Notes: generated by a model from the sequence alone, not told the origin. A DNA stretch of 64,000 nt from Siphonodentalium dalli (GCA_032622095.1 CP136066.1:99287319-99351318); one strand, 5' to 3'; numbered from the stretch's first letter, positions 51,885-62,914 are shown. Translations and numbers: made by a program.

Positions 51885-52558
51885 TTATAAGTATAAGTGA
51901 ACAGTTCTTTTAGATAAAAGCTGACAGTATTCCCGGAATTTAGGGCAGCTTTTTGAGCTTGTTGGATTATTACCGGAACAGTTTATACAGTATGGATTTC
52001 TTTCACATGCTTTGTGATTTTGAGAAAATGTACATTTTTCTAAAGAACAGTTTTCACAAGTATGTGGGAGGTCGCAGAGATACATGTAGCTGACATGACT
52101 ATACCGGTTACAGTGGAAGCGCCTAATTGGTCTGATCTTCCTAAATGGATCACATTGGTATTGTCTATTTAACAAAACAATGCCTTTAGTAAAAACTTTA
52201 GTTATGAAGAGTTTGCTCTGACATGTCACTTTTATAATTGGCATTGGTTTACCAGTGTCCTTATGTAGAAGGTGTTTTACTTGTGTTTCAAAGTCATATT
52301 TGCTTTTTATTTCATTTCTCACAGTTTCGCAGTCAATTTTGGTATTAAAGTTTTTGATTACGAAAGCGGTACCTTTTTGTGAGGGACAATGAATGCTTAA
52401 TGTAAGTCCAGATCCGCCAAAAACTTCTTCTGGCCAACTTTCATAAAGTTTAGCTTCATCAGATTTAGAAGAAACATGTAACGCTATGCCTCCCTTAGGA
52501 AGTTGGTAAGCATAGTCAAAGTTAACATTGCCTTTGTAAGCCTTTATCTCTTTGTTTA
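51885..52558 (-). pseudogene. LINE ORF1 (gag-like) C-terminal part with zinc knuckles
   Basis: The frame is open for about 225 codons of LINE sequence. Its last 80 residues contain cysteine/histidine clusters (HCNRYSH.....C, CENCSLEKC......H, CINCSGNNP...KSCPKF) typical of ORF1 nucleic-acid-binding knuckles in Jockey/I elements. The N terminus is lost: upstream codons come from the repeat at 52559, not from the LINE. Confidence 0.75.
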
Positions 52559-53756
52559 TTATACCCCCCGCAACGAAGTTAGGGGGGGGTATACTGGAGT
52601 CAGCTTGTCCGTCCGTCGTCCGTCTGTCCATCCGCCGTCCATCCGTCCATGGACACAAATTTGTCCGGAGTTTTTCTCAGTCGTTTTTTGATCAATTTCC
52701 GTGAAACTTGGCACAGACATCAACCACCATTTGGTGGAGTTATCCCCCCTTTTTCGACTTAGAAATTTTTCGCAACATGTATACTTTTGTCCGAGCTTTT
52801 ATTCCTACATTTTTTGGTCAATATTTTTAAAACGTGGCACAGATATTTAGTACCATGGGAACTTGTGCACCTGCGATTATGACGTCTGTCCGACATTTTT
52901 TGGTGGAGTTATCCACCTTTTTCGACTTAGAAACTTTTTTTTCAACATGCATAATTTTGTCCGAGCTTTTATTCCTACATTTTTCGGTCAATGTTTTTTA
53001 ATCTTGGCACTGATATTTAGTACCATGGGAACCTGTGCACCTGCGATTATGACGTCTGTCGGACATTTTTTTTGTGGAGTTATTCCCCTTTTTTTACTTA
53101 GAAATTTTTTCGCAACATACATAATTTTGTCCAAGGTTTTATTCCTACATTTTTCGGTCAATAGGTTTAAGATTAGGGTTATGGTTGTACACCTGCAATG
53201 GGAACTGTTATTTTATTATTTTAACTAAATGTTTACTGACATGTGAAACATCTTAGTATTTTAAAAACAGGGGGGTATCCGTAGTCCCATTGGGACAGTC
53301 ACACCTCTAGTTTGATCAATTTCCTTGAAACTTGGCACAGACATCAATCACCATGAGAACCTGTGCACCTGCGATTATGACGTCTGTCGGACATTTTTTG
53401 GTGGCGTTACACCCCTTTTTCGACTTAGAATTTTTTTTGCAACATGCATAATTTTGTCTGAGCTTTTATTCCTACATTTTTCGGTCAATGTTTTTTAATC
53501 TTTGGACATTTTTTGTGTGGAGTTATTCCCCTTTTTCGACTTCAAAATGTTTTCGTAACATGCATAAGTTTGTCCAAGCTTTTATTCCTACATTTTTCGG
53601 TCAATAGGTTTAAGATTAGGGTTATGGTTGTACACCTACAATGGGAACTGTTATTTTATTATTTTAACTAAATGTTTACTGACATGTGAAACATCTTAGT
53701 ATTTTAAAAACAGAGGGGTATCCGTAGTCCCATTGGGACAGTCACACCTCTAGTTA
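52559..53756 (+). repeat. Dispersed repeat (ATACCCCCCGCAACGAAGTT), partly duplicated
   Basis: Opens with ATACCCCCCGC/GGGGGGGGTAT and a TCCGTCC run; the closing segment GGGTATCCGTAGTCCCATTG occurs at 53273 and 53715. It abuts the LINE ORF1 at 52558. Confidence 0.65.
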
Positions 53757-53870
53757 ATTATGTTGTTGTTGTTTTCCAGTAGTCACTTGAAGTTGACTGA
53801 AGACCACATGCAGTTTACTTCTTGTGAGAATATTCGTCTGTGAATAACGTCTGTGGGTTATAATATATAA
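53757..53870 (-). mobile_element. LINE 3' UTR fragment
   Basis: It matches 46978-47095 (TAGTCACTTGAAGTTGACTGAAG; GTGAATAACGTCTGTGGGTT). It is separated from the next copy by an AT-rich TATAA-type tail (53860-53892), as expected at I-element 3' ends. Confidence 0.6.
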
Positions 53871-54164
53871 TAATATATTAATTATTATAGGGCTGGACGG
53901 TCAGCGGTATTGACTTTGTTGTTGTTGGCTTCGTAATCATCTAGACTGTCACTGTAGCTGATTAATGTCACTGGTGCTTTAACTGCTGGTGCTGTATTCT
54001 CTAGGTGCTATTCTCTGTATGTGTGACATCATCAAGCTGGTGAGGGAGAGTTATATACATATTTAATATAAATTATAATTGTTTAGACACTGAATGTGAC
54101 TGATGATGACTGACTATCTCACAAAGTTGTGAACTAGTTTGTGTCTAAGAAGTTCTGTATCTGC

Positions 54165-54351
54165 TGTAACAGAACGAGAGAGAAATGCGGGAGTGCACCG
54201 AAAGTTGGCAGCACCCATCCAAGTGCTAACTGGGCTCGACGTTGCTTAACTTCGGTGATCACACAAAGCGTCTAACGACCGTGACCAAGAGATCTAGACC
54301 TCTCGAGCAGAGAAGTCATCGGCCTTCTATATTTACCGCGCGACCGCTACA
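54165..54351 (-). repeat. 3' LTR of the 5S-TRIM
   Basis: It is roughly 90% identical to the other LTR but lacks 21 bp that cover 5S box C. It retains GATCACCGAAGTTAAGCAAC, the intact form of the sequence that the miniature interrupts in the partner. Confidence 0.8.
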
Positions 54352-54454
54352 CTACTCCCCGTTATTTTTGAGATTCACCGAATCTCACCCGAGTCCTCCC
54401 CCAGAGCGGTCGCATCATGACACAGACTCCGAGGAGAGCGGACTAGCGCCCCAG

Positions 54455-55059
54455 TGTAACAGAACGAGAGAGAGAAGTGCGGGAGTCGCACCGAAAGTTG
54501 GCAGCACCCGGAATCCCAAGCCGGTCACTCATCCAAGTACTAACCAGGCTCGACGTTGCTTAACCCTTTACCCAACAAACCGGCCAAAACCGGCCAAATA
54601 AAGCTTCAACAGCCTAAAATATCTTCGGTCTGTCTCAATAGAACCATACAAATATGGATATCATTGGAACCGGCTCATTGACCACATTGTGATGGTTACA
54701 GTTATGCCCTGTGCCAATGCATTCTCTTATATATGCGAGTCGACCATAGGTCGCCTCGCATATATAAGAGAATGCATTGGCCTAAAAAAAAACTTTTTTT
54801 AACACTTTTTACCATTTTTTCTTACATTCTTTAACAATTTTATAATTTATAATGTGTTAAGCCAATGCATTCTCTTATATATGCGAGGCGACCTATGGTC
54901 GACTCGCATATATAAGAGAATGCATTGGCACAGGGCCCTTCTGTTGGGTAAAGGGTTTACTCCGCTGATCACACAAAGCGTCTAACGACTGACCAAGAGA
55001 TCTAGACCTCTCGATCAGAGAAGTCATCAGTCTTCTATATTTACAACGCGACTGCTACA
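54455..55059 (-). repeat. 5' LTR of the 5S-TRIM, split by a piggyBac-type miniature
   Basis: It is the fuller LTR. In sense it has TTAAGCAACGTCGAGCCTGG then TTAGTACTTGGATGAGTGACC and GGCTTGGGATTCCGGGTGCT, equivalent to 5S box A, intermediate element and box C. The miniature at 54564-54955 interrupts it at the start of box A. Confidence 0.8.
54564..54955 (-). mobile_element. piggyBac-type MITE in the LTR
   Basis: Ends are CCCTTTACCC...GGGTAAAGGG, flanked by TTAA (54560-54563) and TTTA (54956-54959, one change). The sister LTR gives the empty site GCTTAACTTCGG. Inside are two hairpins built on GCCAATGCATTCTCTTATAT. Confidence 0.85.
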
Positions 55060-55773
55060 CTGCTGACAGACCTTCGCACTGTCCGAGGATGGACTATTGT
55101 GATTTGATATTGTGAATTGTCTGTTGTTGTTGTTGGCTTTGTAATCATCAGTAGGCCTAGCTGATTAATGTCACTAGTGCTTTAGCTGCTGGTGCTGTAT
55201 TCTCTAGGTGCTATTCTCTGAATTGTCTATTGTCGACAAATGTCATTGTTGTTGTTTTCCTGTTGTTGTTGTTGGTTTCGTAATCATCACTTAGCTGATT
55301 AATGTCTCTAGTGCTTCAACTGCTAGTGCTGTATTCTCAAGGTGCTATTCTCTGTAGAACTATAAGTCACTTGATTAGAAGTTGAAGTTGACTGCATGAA
55401 TACCACATATACTTTTTCTCTTACAACAAGTGAGAATATTCGCTTGTGAATAACGTCTGTGGGTTGATAACGCAAGATGGCAGTCTTTATGTGATATAAA
55501 GTTCACCACAGGAGTTTATCATGTATCTGAAACATTAGATGAAATATGACTAAAGTTAGTGAATTTGCAGCAGGAAATTAGAAGTACTGGTAATGACCTG
55601 TGGATGAAATATAGGTGCGCACTGATGCTGATGGGGTCATTGTCGTAATGTTTTATACGCACACCAGTCTTAGTCGGCAAGAGATTGAAATGTTGCCATA
55701 AATACATGTAATTGCCATCTGCTTCAGTTCAAAACGATTTTTCTTCAGAAGTTCTGATAAAGGCATAAATTTC

Positions 55774-56898
55774 TAGTGATGTTCTGATAATCGGAATCGG
55801 CCATTGGCCGATAATAGCCCATCGGATATTAATCATACCTCGCAGTTGAACATTGGCTTTTACCGATTGTCAAAACAAAACAAAAACGTTCTAGTATCTA
55901 AGTGCAATATGCATGCTTTAATAAACGCATGCAATACAACCGTAGTATTGAATGTAAAATGCAGTTGTAACAGCCTGAAAAAAAGCTATTGTCATCGTCC
56001 AAACAGTCTGATATGATAATATATAAGCATGGCAATACACCTGCCCGACATACCGCGTGTAGTAGGAAGTTATTGGTTCAATCGCGTGGACATGAAATAG
56101 ATTCAGAGAAAGCTTTAAACAGCTGACCTCATTACATTTTAGTTTCCTGTTGAGCATGTGCCATGTGACGTCACATGCTATGTCAATAATTTGAAGCACT
56201 CACTGAATGAATTAGTACAGTCACGATCAGAACTGTCTTCAATAACGACCAACATGAGGAGGGGCATAATTAGCTTTTTTGTCTGTGGGGGACAATACGG
56301 TGATGTCCCAAATTGCACTTATTTTTCCCCCTCCACAAGTCGCCATTGTTATAGTGAATCTTTAGTGATGCTCTCATTACAAGTTACAGCATACACAATG
56401 AAATGTGCTTAGCACCACATTTAACTTAGGGACGGTCTCACGAAACAGAAATTGAGTAGGCGGAACTATAAAAGCTTCCCAGTTGTTAAAAGACAAAAGG
56501 TGTGACCACTGGAAATTTGGAAAATCTCAGACAAATATGACAGCTATTATTATCCATCAATCTAAATTTAGTTAATAATCATCACCATTCCATACATTGT
56601 CGCAACTTACAAGTATTCAATCAAGACTTTTACACCGCGTACAAGTGTTCCACACACGGTCATAAGTTACGCTGAGTCAGCACCTTTGATCTCTTTGTCA
56701 AAACAACTACCGGTATACATCAAAGGCTGAAATACTTTCGCGACAGTGTATATATTTCTTTGATGTATTTGGCTTTGAAATTATACCGGGATAGGGAGCG
56801 CAATGAGAAGAAATAGGTCCATTATGGGAAGAAACGCACAATATACATGTATACATCGGAAATCGGGCCGATGCTTTTTCATTATCGGAACATCACAA
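55774..56898. mobile_element. Nonautonomous hAT element
   Basis: TAGTGATGTTCTGATAATCGG at the left; TTATCGGAACATCACA at the right. Exact 8-bp duplication TAAATTTC (55766-55773, 56899-56906). Confidence 0.82.
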
Positions 56899-57092
56899 TA
56901 AATTTCTTTTAGCACAAGGATAAAATTGATCACTGGTCACATATTGATCTTAGTATTGAACATGGGCTGAAAGAACTGCATGCTTGTTTGATCGATGAAC
57001 AGAAGAAAACGAACTTACAAATATGATCAGCATGTGTGCATTTATGTAGGAAACACTGACGATATATGAAACGTTACAACAATGATCCCATT

Positions 57093-57172
57093 AGCCACAC
57101 TACTTGTTGTATTTGTTTCTCTCCATATGACCAATTTCTCCGAGAAGTACATGTAGTTTCATATCAATCAGG
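57093..57172 (-). mobile_element. LINE fragment (C-terminal region)
   Basis: It matches 47244-47330 (CTTGTTGTATTTGTTT; CATATGACCAAT; CGAGAAGTA) and resumes where the copy ending at 55628 stops, so an insertion of about 1.46 kb separates them. Confidence 0.55.
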
Positions 57173-57179
57173 TCTGGCA

Positions 57180-58180
57180 ATTCCTAAATATGGCTACAAT
57201 AGCTATATATGTAACTACATTTGACTATCACTTTTTGCAAATTTGGTGATTACTTCGACAAAACCAACAAGATCAACTAAAATTACTTCCGGGTTTATAT
57301 ATATATTGATTTGTTTCACGCATGAAACGCCCATACACATATTCTCAAAATAAGTGTCCCTTTTAACGCGGTCCTCAGCCGTTAGCAATGTGGTTTTAAT
57401 GTCGATAATGCTTGAGTGTATGTTAGGTCGGCGTTGAAATTCAGCGGATAGTGTTGGAGATTAATGCAGACCGCATTGGAAGTTTAACGCACACTGCATT
57501 TACGTTAAACAAGTTGCATTAAGGATCAGCACATACTCATTGAAGATTATGATCGCTGCGCCGAAAAGTATTATATACAGATGATGATTCACGTTAGTCA
57601 ATTTTATATCATTCAATTTTGTTTTATATACGTTCACCGCTGACTAATTTCGTGTCATTTCCCCACTCTCTGACAACAAAAAATCATGTAGCGACTTCAT
57701 TCGTTTCAAATTGGGGATTTTATTGCAACTTTGAAGCTTAAATATTTTAATCGTGTAAGGCTTTTTAAAATATAAACAAGTACCAGTGTACTGTGTATCA
57801 CTCAGAGTAGTTGTGTGGTTGTGTTCCCAAATGTATGGAGTAAAACACAACACAAATTTTTTTTACCATAAATGTCTGCTACAGTACTGTTGGAGGGTAA
57901 ATATGTACATGTTATTGCAAACACAAAGAGGAACACATTTAATAGGCTTAGTAACAGTATATATAATCCAATCGACTAAAATTCCTGTTATTTATCTTGA
58001 TGTGGCTAATATGCACAATGCGTGGCATTTCCTACTATCATACAATGTTGAGAGATACAGTGTTGAGAGATACAGATGTGTGCAAAAATAACTGTGATCA
58101 ACAAGATGAATAATAATTTCCTGTGTTACTGTGTACACGTGGTGAATGACCGGGTCAAAATTGTATGATTTCGTTGATTG
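57180..58180. other. No feature recognised
   Basis: AT-rich, no supported coding sequence. Confidence 0.5.
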
Positions 58181-58188
58181 TTATAGAT

Positions 58189-58368
58189 ACTCTCAGGTGC
58201 CTAATAATCGTGATGGCCTAATAATAGTGATGGATGGTGATTTATGCTGAAAATAATAATAGTGATGGCAATTTCACTCTATGTCTCAATGCCAAATAAT
58301 AGTGATCATTGGAAATATTCTCCAAAAATTAATTATCTTGCTGACACTATTATTAGGCACCTGAGAGT
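58189..58368. repeat. Inverted-repeat element with AATAATAGTGAT repeats
   Basis: Arms ACTCTCAGGTGCCTAATAAT and its inverse. Inside, AATAATAGTGAT recurs about four times. A looser match (GGCACTTGAGAGTAACAG) near 59600 may be another end. Confidence 0.55.
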
Positions 58369-59765
58369 AATATTTCAATTTGATCAGCCCATTAGTCAGG
58401 AGAATGAAGTTACAGTAACTTCAGTTCAAAGTACAGACTTTTCATTTCCATATGGAACAATTTTGTCGTGCATTTTCACTTTTAACTCACATCAATTAAA
58501 ATAAGATGCACAATTATTCTGGGACAATCAGGGACAATTGACAATACATTAAAGGTGACAAAAGTCACTTGCACCTGTTTTTTTTACCTTTGTCATTGTA
58601 CATATCAAATTACAACATTTACAACAAAGATTCATGCATGTGTCCGGCTCTGTCTTGAATTCGGATATGTTGATCCCAAGTTCCCAACCAGGGGTTTATT
58701 TACTTTTTTATGGCAATATACGCAACAATACTGTATGGGTATATAACAAAATAAAATGATGCATGGTTTATATATCCATTGAATGCCAAACAAAACAGCC
58801 ACATGATTCATTTATTGGTCAATGTGGATGTGCAATAGACCGGATATGGGCTGATTAAAACTGTGCTAAATTAATCGGTTTTCTGTAAAACACCGCACCA
58901 GCGCACATCTTCCTTGTTAATATGCACGTTTTCCATCACAATTCTGAGAATTTACAACATACAAATATCATTCCTGCGAGCCAAAAATATATTTTCATTG
59001 GGTTTGTAATCTTTATTCAGTTCATCATCTTGGCAATTCATGGAATATAGAAGAAAGATAGTGCATTTTATGTGGACAGCTGGTAGTGATCTCAGTCCCC
59101 ATTTGTGTACATTTATTGCAGTGATACTCATATCGATAACATGCCGATGTGACAGACATGAATCTGATCAATAGAGTTGCCTACATGTATACTCTTGAAG
59201 GCCAAATAACAGTACAGGGTGGAATAACAGCAGGCCTACAGGGTAGGAAATTTTGCCTAACTAAATAACATTACAGGTCCGAATAACAGTGCAGAGTTGA
59301 AATGTTTTGGGATTTTCACTTGTGACATGGCCAGAGTTTACGGGTATGAATTTTACGAACAGTACTGAATTTTACGAACTGTACTATCATCCCTATGAAT
59401 ATAAAAGTGCAGTGTTTTGGTTTATGTATTATTTGTTTCTCCAATCTTGGATCTAGTTTTTACACTCCAATTTGAAGATTGATAAGATTTTTTTCAGATT
59501 TTCTCAGTCAAATATTAATAAACGTACAATCAAATAACGACATTACAGGTATGAAATTTACCAGAAATTAATAAGCATAATTGTTCCCGGTAAGCTAATT
59601 GGCACTTGAGAGTAACAGGAAAATAGTTGGTTTTCATATAAAATGTATTCCTAAACTGGAGTGTAAAAAGAAATTATATTATTTAGCTGAGGTAAATTTC
59701 AGAAGCTGTCAATATTTTGTGCAAAATTTAATCAAATTGCTGTGTTGCATTAGTTACGCATTGTG

Positions 59766-59895
59766 GCAACGAATGCCGGCTGATACGGACCCTGGCTTTT
59801 ACGGACCTCCGGCTCATACGGACCCTGGCTTATATGGACCCCGGCTTTTACAGACCCTGGCTTTTACGGACCTCCAGCTCATATACGGACCTCAA
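59766..59895. repeat. Short tandem repeat TACGGACCCTGGCTTT
   Basis: Units of about 18 bp alternate between GGACCCTGGCTTTTAC and GGACCTCCGGCTCATAC; 7 copies. Confidence 0.8.
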
Positions 59896-59971
59896 TTCAA
59901 ACCAAATGAAATTTTTTAAATTAGGTGTATTTTCTTTATTTAAATAAATTAAAATAAAATGAATTAAAATA

Positions 59972-60927
59972 CAGTAAAACCTCCACATACCGGAACCTCT
60001 GCTATCCGGATCCCTCGCCAATCTGAATGAAATGTCCGGTCCCAAATTCACCCACGTGCATTCTCACTAAAAATTACCTCTAAAATCCGGAACCTCCAAA
60101 TTCCGGATATCGGACGCGTATGTCAGTCCATAATTAAGCGAACACTGTGATTATTAGCTCTGAATACCGGACGAGATCGGATGAGATCTCGTATCTGCCG
60201 ATACGAGATCGGCCGAGACGAGCCGAGAGTATAGCGATTACGTACTCCAGTATAAGCGGACCATTTAATTAGCGTTCTTTTGTTCGGCGTATGCTTTGAA
60301 CTGGATTGTAACAACAGGAGTCTGATTAGATATCTACGCTCACAGATTGAGAATTAGAGCACTGACATATTGTTTTTGCAACAGTTATTGCGTCCAGTTA
60401 ATTGGACTCTGTTTTTACCACCATTGTCAAAACAATAAATTGCTATAATTGCCCGATGTTGGCGTATAGTCAGCATAACAGTTTGAATCTTTCACAATGA
60501 CTGAGCCTTCACGAAAACGACATCGAACAGAGTTAACACTAGACCAGAAAGTCAAAGTTATTAAAGATCTCAGCTCAACGCCTAAGCCGACATGCAAAGA
60601 ACTAAGTGTTAAATATGGCATCGGCAAATCAACGATCAGCGACATCGGCAAGAATCGAGACAGTTATTTTCTAAAGTCGGACTAGTTGCATAAATCATGT
60701 TCTATATATGTTTTATATAATTATTTATGTTTGTGTTTTACATGTATTTCATTCTCGTAATTATTCAATAAATTCTCATTAATCAATAATACAATCTTGG
60801 TCATTCTTGGTATTAAACACCGGCAATATATCACCGACGGTGACGCGATTTTCTATAAACCGGACACCTCTCTAAACCGGATGGAAGGGCCGGTCCGAAG
60901 GGTGTTCGGTTTAGAGAGGTTTCACTG
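59972..60927 (+). mobile_element. Deleted Tigger/pogo element
   Basis: CAGTAAAACCTCCACATACC at the left and GTTTAGAGAGGTTTCACTG at the right, TA on both sides (59970-59971, 60928-60929). These are Tigger-type terminal repeats. It retains only the start of a transposase gene. Confidence 0.85.
60497..60685 (+). pseudogene. Tigger/pogo transposase N-terminal fragment (CENP-B-type HTH)
   Basis: A 62-codon ORF from ATG 60497. After a basic start (RKRHR) it reads LTLDQKVKVIKDLSS, CKELSVKYGIGKSTISDI, the first DNA-binding helix-turn-helix of Tigger/pogo and CENP-B proteins. The usual protein is several hundred residues; the second HTH and the DDE domain are absent. It is either a remnant or a short DNA-binding product. 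Confidence 0.8.
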
Positions 60928-61129
60928 TACTGACAAAATGAATATCTTCTTCTGGGTCCGCTTGTAAACAAAGCATATAGCCGTCACTGGATACTAGCTT
61001 TCTGTTGCCTTTCTTAAAACCATTGTCGATCTTAAAAATCTTAAGAAATCTATACACTTATCATAGCGTGTCTGTTTATACAGCGGTGAAAGTATCACAC
61101 GCACGTGTTTATACAAAAGTAAAGGGATT

Positions 61130-61335
61130 ATAGGGGTACATAATATCCGGCCATTTATGGGACCATCTCATTTGCGTCAAAATTCATATGTTCTTCGCAT
61201 CGTTCTATAAAGTAGAGCACATGAATGTATTTTGCACTCATCCATGGCTCATATTTATTCATTTGTTGCATACATTCTGTTGGGTATAATATGAGATGGT
61301 CCCATAAATGGCAAAAATTAGTGTTCAGTATCCCT
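61130..61335. repeat. Inverted-repeat element
   Basis: CCATTTATGGGACCATCTCA at 61151 and TGAGATGGTCCCATAAATGG at 61291 pair exactly; the outer AGGGGTAC...GTATCCCT ends resemble 21459-22028. Confidence 0.6.
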
Positions 61336-61979
61336 TGGGATGGCAGGAATGACTATGTCACCCCTGACAATATATATATATATCTGCCAATTTGGAGATA
61401 TAGAGAAACTAAACTAAAAAAGAAATAGAATATATGTGAAGAAATTTCTGTAGAAATTTGATAATGAAGAAACTTTTCAGAGAAGATGAGGTGCCTAAAT
61501 TGAAGGCAGACCTCGTTCTGCAAATGGCAGGCACACTAAACTCAGACTTGTGTGGCAAGTCTGCAAATAACAGGAAAGCTAAGATAGTTGAATGTTTATT
61601 ATTAAAAATAAGGACCAGATAACATTTTGAAGACCATTGTATTATTGGAAATCAACTATTTTAAACTACATGTACACATACATGTACCCCAAACAGAGTC
61701 TGTGGTGATAAATGGCCAAGTTTCAAGATCATAAACTGATGTCTATATGTGAAATTTGTAGATGTATATGTTGAGCGCTATGCGGATCCTAGTCTCTTCA
61801 GGAGAGATAACATTTCTGGCCAAGGCATTTATTTAGCCCAGGCAAATTCCTGCTAAGAAACTGGACTGACTATATAATGCATATGTACTCAGCGTAGACA
61901 ATCTTCTGATCTGTATTTCACTCTTGTTTCTTCTTGAAATATCTTCAAGCGCCTGTTATATTATTCAGTCTCGTACTTA

Positions 61980-62640
61980 ATTGTCCCCCGAAAAATTTAT
62001 TTTCGGGGGACTATTTTAATCAGCTCCGTCCATTCGTACGTCCATGCGTCCGTCCGTCCATCCGTCCGGAGTTATAACTCCAGTAATGATCATCCAATTT
62101 GATTGAAACTTGGTAGGTGTCTCAACCAAGAACACAGGTCCTCTGCAATTCTGGGTTTGATCCGATGTTCTTTTATGGAGTTATTTCCCTTTTTTCAACT
62201 TTTCTTTTACTTAGAAAATGTTTTTGGTTTCCGGATGATAACTCAAGTTTGGACTGTTCAATTGAAAAAAAATTTGTGGATCAGTCATATCAAGATACAG
62301 GTTGAGTTAGAATTTGAGTTTGATCCGATGATGTTTCCCAGAGTTATGGGCCTTTCGACTTTGAAAAACATTTTTTATAATTTTCTGTATGAGGGTACCT
62401 TCATGGTGAAATCAACTCCTCCTACAGTTTTGATTGTAGATATTTGAAACTTCAGAGTATTGTTACCCACATATTGGAGATGTGCAACATGTATATAGAT
62501 GAAGGAATTTTTTTTTTTTTACGGAATTATTAACCCTTTCGACTTAGAACATTTCAACATTGTTTTTAATTTCTTTAACAAAGCGGCATCGACTTGCCAC
62601 GTTGTCGGGGGACACTGTGGTCGGCCGACCTTTTATTGTT
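61980..62640 (+). repeat. Dispersed repeat, GTCCCCCGAAAA family
   Basis: Opens GTCCCCCGAAAAATTTATTT with the inverse close by, then CGTCCGTCC and AGAGTTATGGGCC blocks. Confidence 0.65.
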
Positions 62641-62914
62641 ATTTGGAAATATAGATATTGTTCCTGGCAACATTTTGATGGTTGATAGTGTCACATATGT
62701 CAAACATAAATTGGCTCAGTGTCAGGAAATATAAATATGATGCCCAAATAGTAAAACATTAATAGTTATCTCGGGACACAAATAATAGAACAGTACCAAA
62801 TAATAGTACTGGGTGGAAAATTTCCCCAAATTGAATAATAGTACTGACACAGATCATAGAACACGGTGGATTTTTTTCCAGATTTTCCCTAGATTATTTG
62901 TCAGATTGACTATT

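Larger units (their letters stand above)
46451..52558 (-). mobile_element. I/Nimb-type LINE, 5'-truncated, frameshifted and interrupted
   Basis: Read on the minus strand, it holds in order a gag-like ORF1 end with zinc knuckles, an endonuclease remnant ending in TDHLPV, a reverse transcriptase, an RNase H domain and a C-terminal CCHC motif, followed by a long 3' UTR. Endonuclease plus RT plus RNase H plus ORF1 zinc knuckles fits the I superclade (I, Nimb, Ingi). Frameshifts break the ORFs. A hAT-like element (48430-49472) splits RT from RNase H. At the 5' side it is cut off by a different dispersed repeat beginning at 52559. Fragments of further copies lie at 53757-53870, 53886-55628 and 57093-57172. 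Confidence 0.85.
54165..55059 (-). mobile_element. Miniature LTR retrotransposon (TRIM) with 5S rRNA-derived LTRs
   Basis: Two direct LTRs, 54165-54351 and 54455-55059 (the latter about 211 bp without its insertion), each TGTAAC...GCTACA, flank only 103 bp. A 4-bp target duplication CTGC (54161-54164 and 55060-55063) is confirmed by the uninterrupted LINE copy at 46687 (TATCTGCTGACAG). On the minus strand the internal region starts with C then TGGGGCGCTAGTCCGCTC, a primer-binding site opening with TGG, and ends in purine-rich AAAAATAACGGGGAGTAG before the 3' LTR. There is no coding capacity, so it must be mobilised in trans. The LTR contains the 3' two thirds of a 5S rRNA gene in sense, as in Cassandra elements of plants. 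Confidence 0.82.
53886..55628 (-). mobile_element. Second LINE 3' UTR copy, interrupted by a miniature LTR element
   Basis: It matches 46451-47240 on both sides of the insertion at 54165-55059. It contains a 100-135-bp segment (TTGTTGGCTT.GTAATCATC to GGTGCTATTCTCTG) three times, near 53912, 55130 and 55261. Confidence 0.65.

Noticed and set aside
52559-52658. N-terminal part of the LINE ORF1 frame
   Set aside because: These codons come from the ATACCCCCC repeat and its TCCGTCC run; the LINE homology starts only below 52558.
54165-54351. Functional 5S rRNA gene
   Set aside because: The 5' third of 5S is absent and box C is deleted here; in the other LTR box A is interrupted. The sequence lies within LTRs, so it is a derived element.
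54242-54601. 119-codon plus ORF
   Set aside because: It runs across an LTR, the internal region and part of the second LTR of the 5S-TRIM, antisense to the 5S-like sequence.
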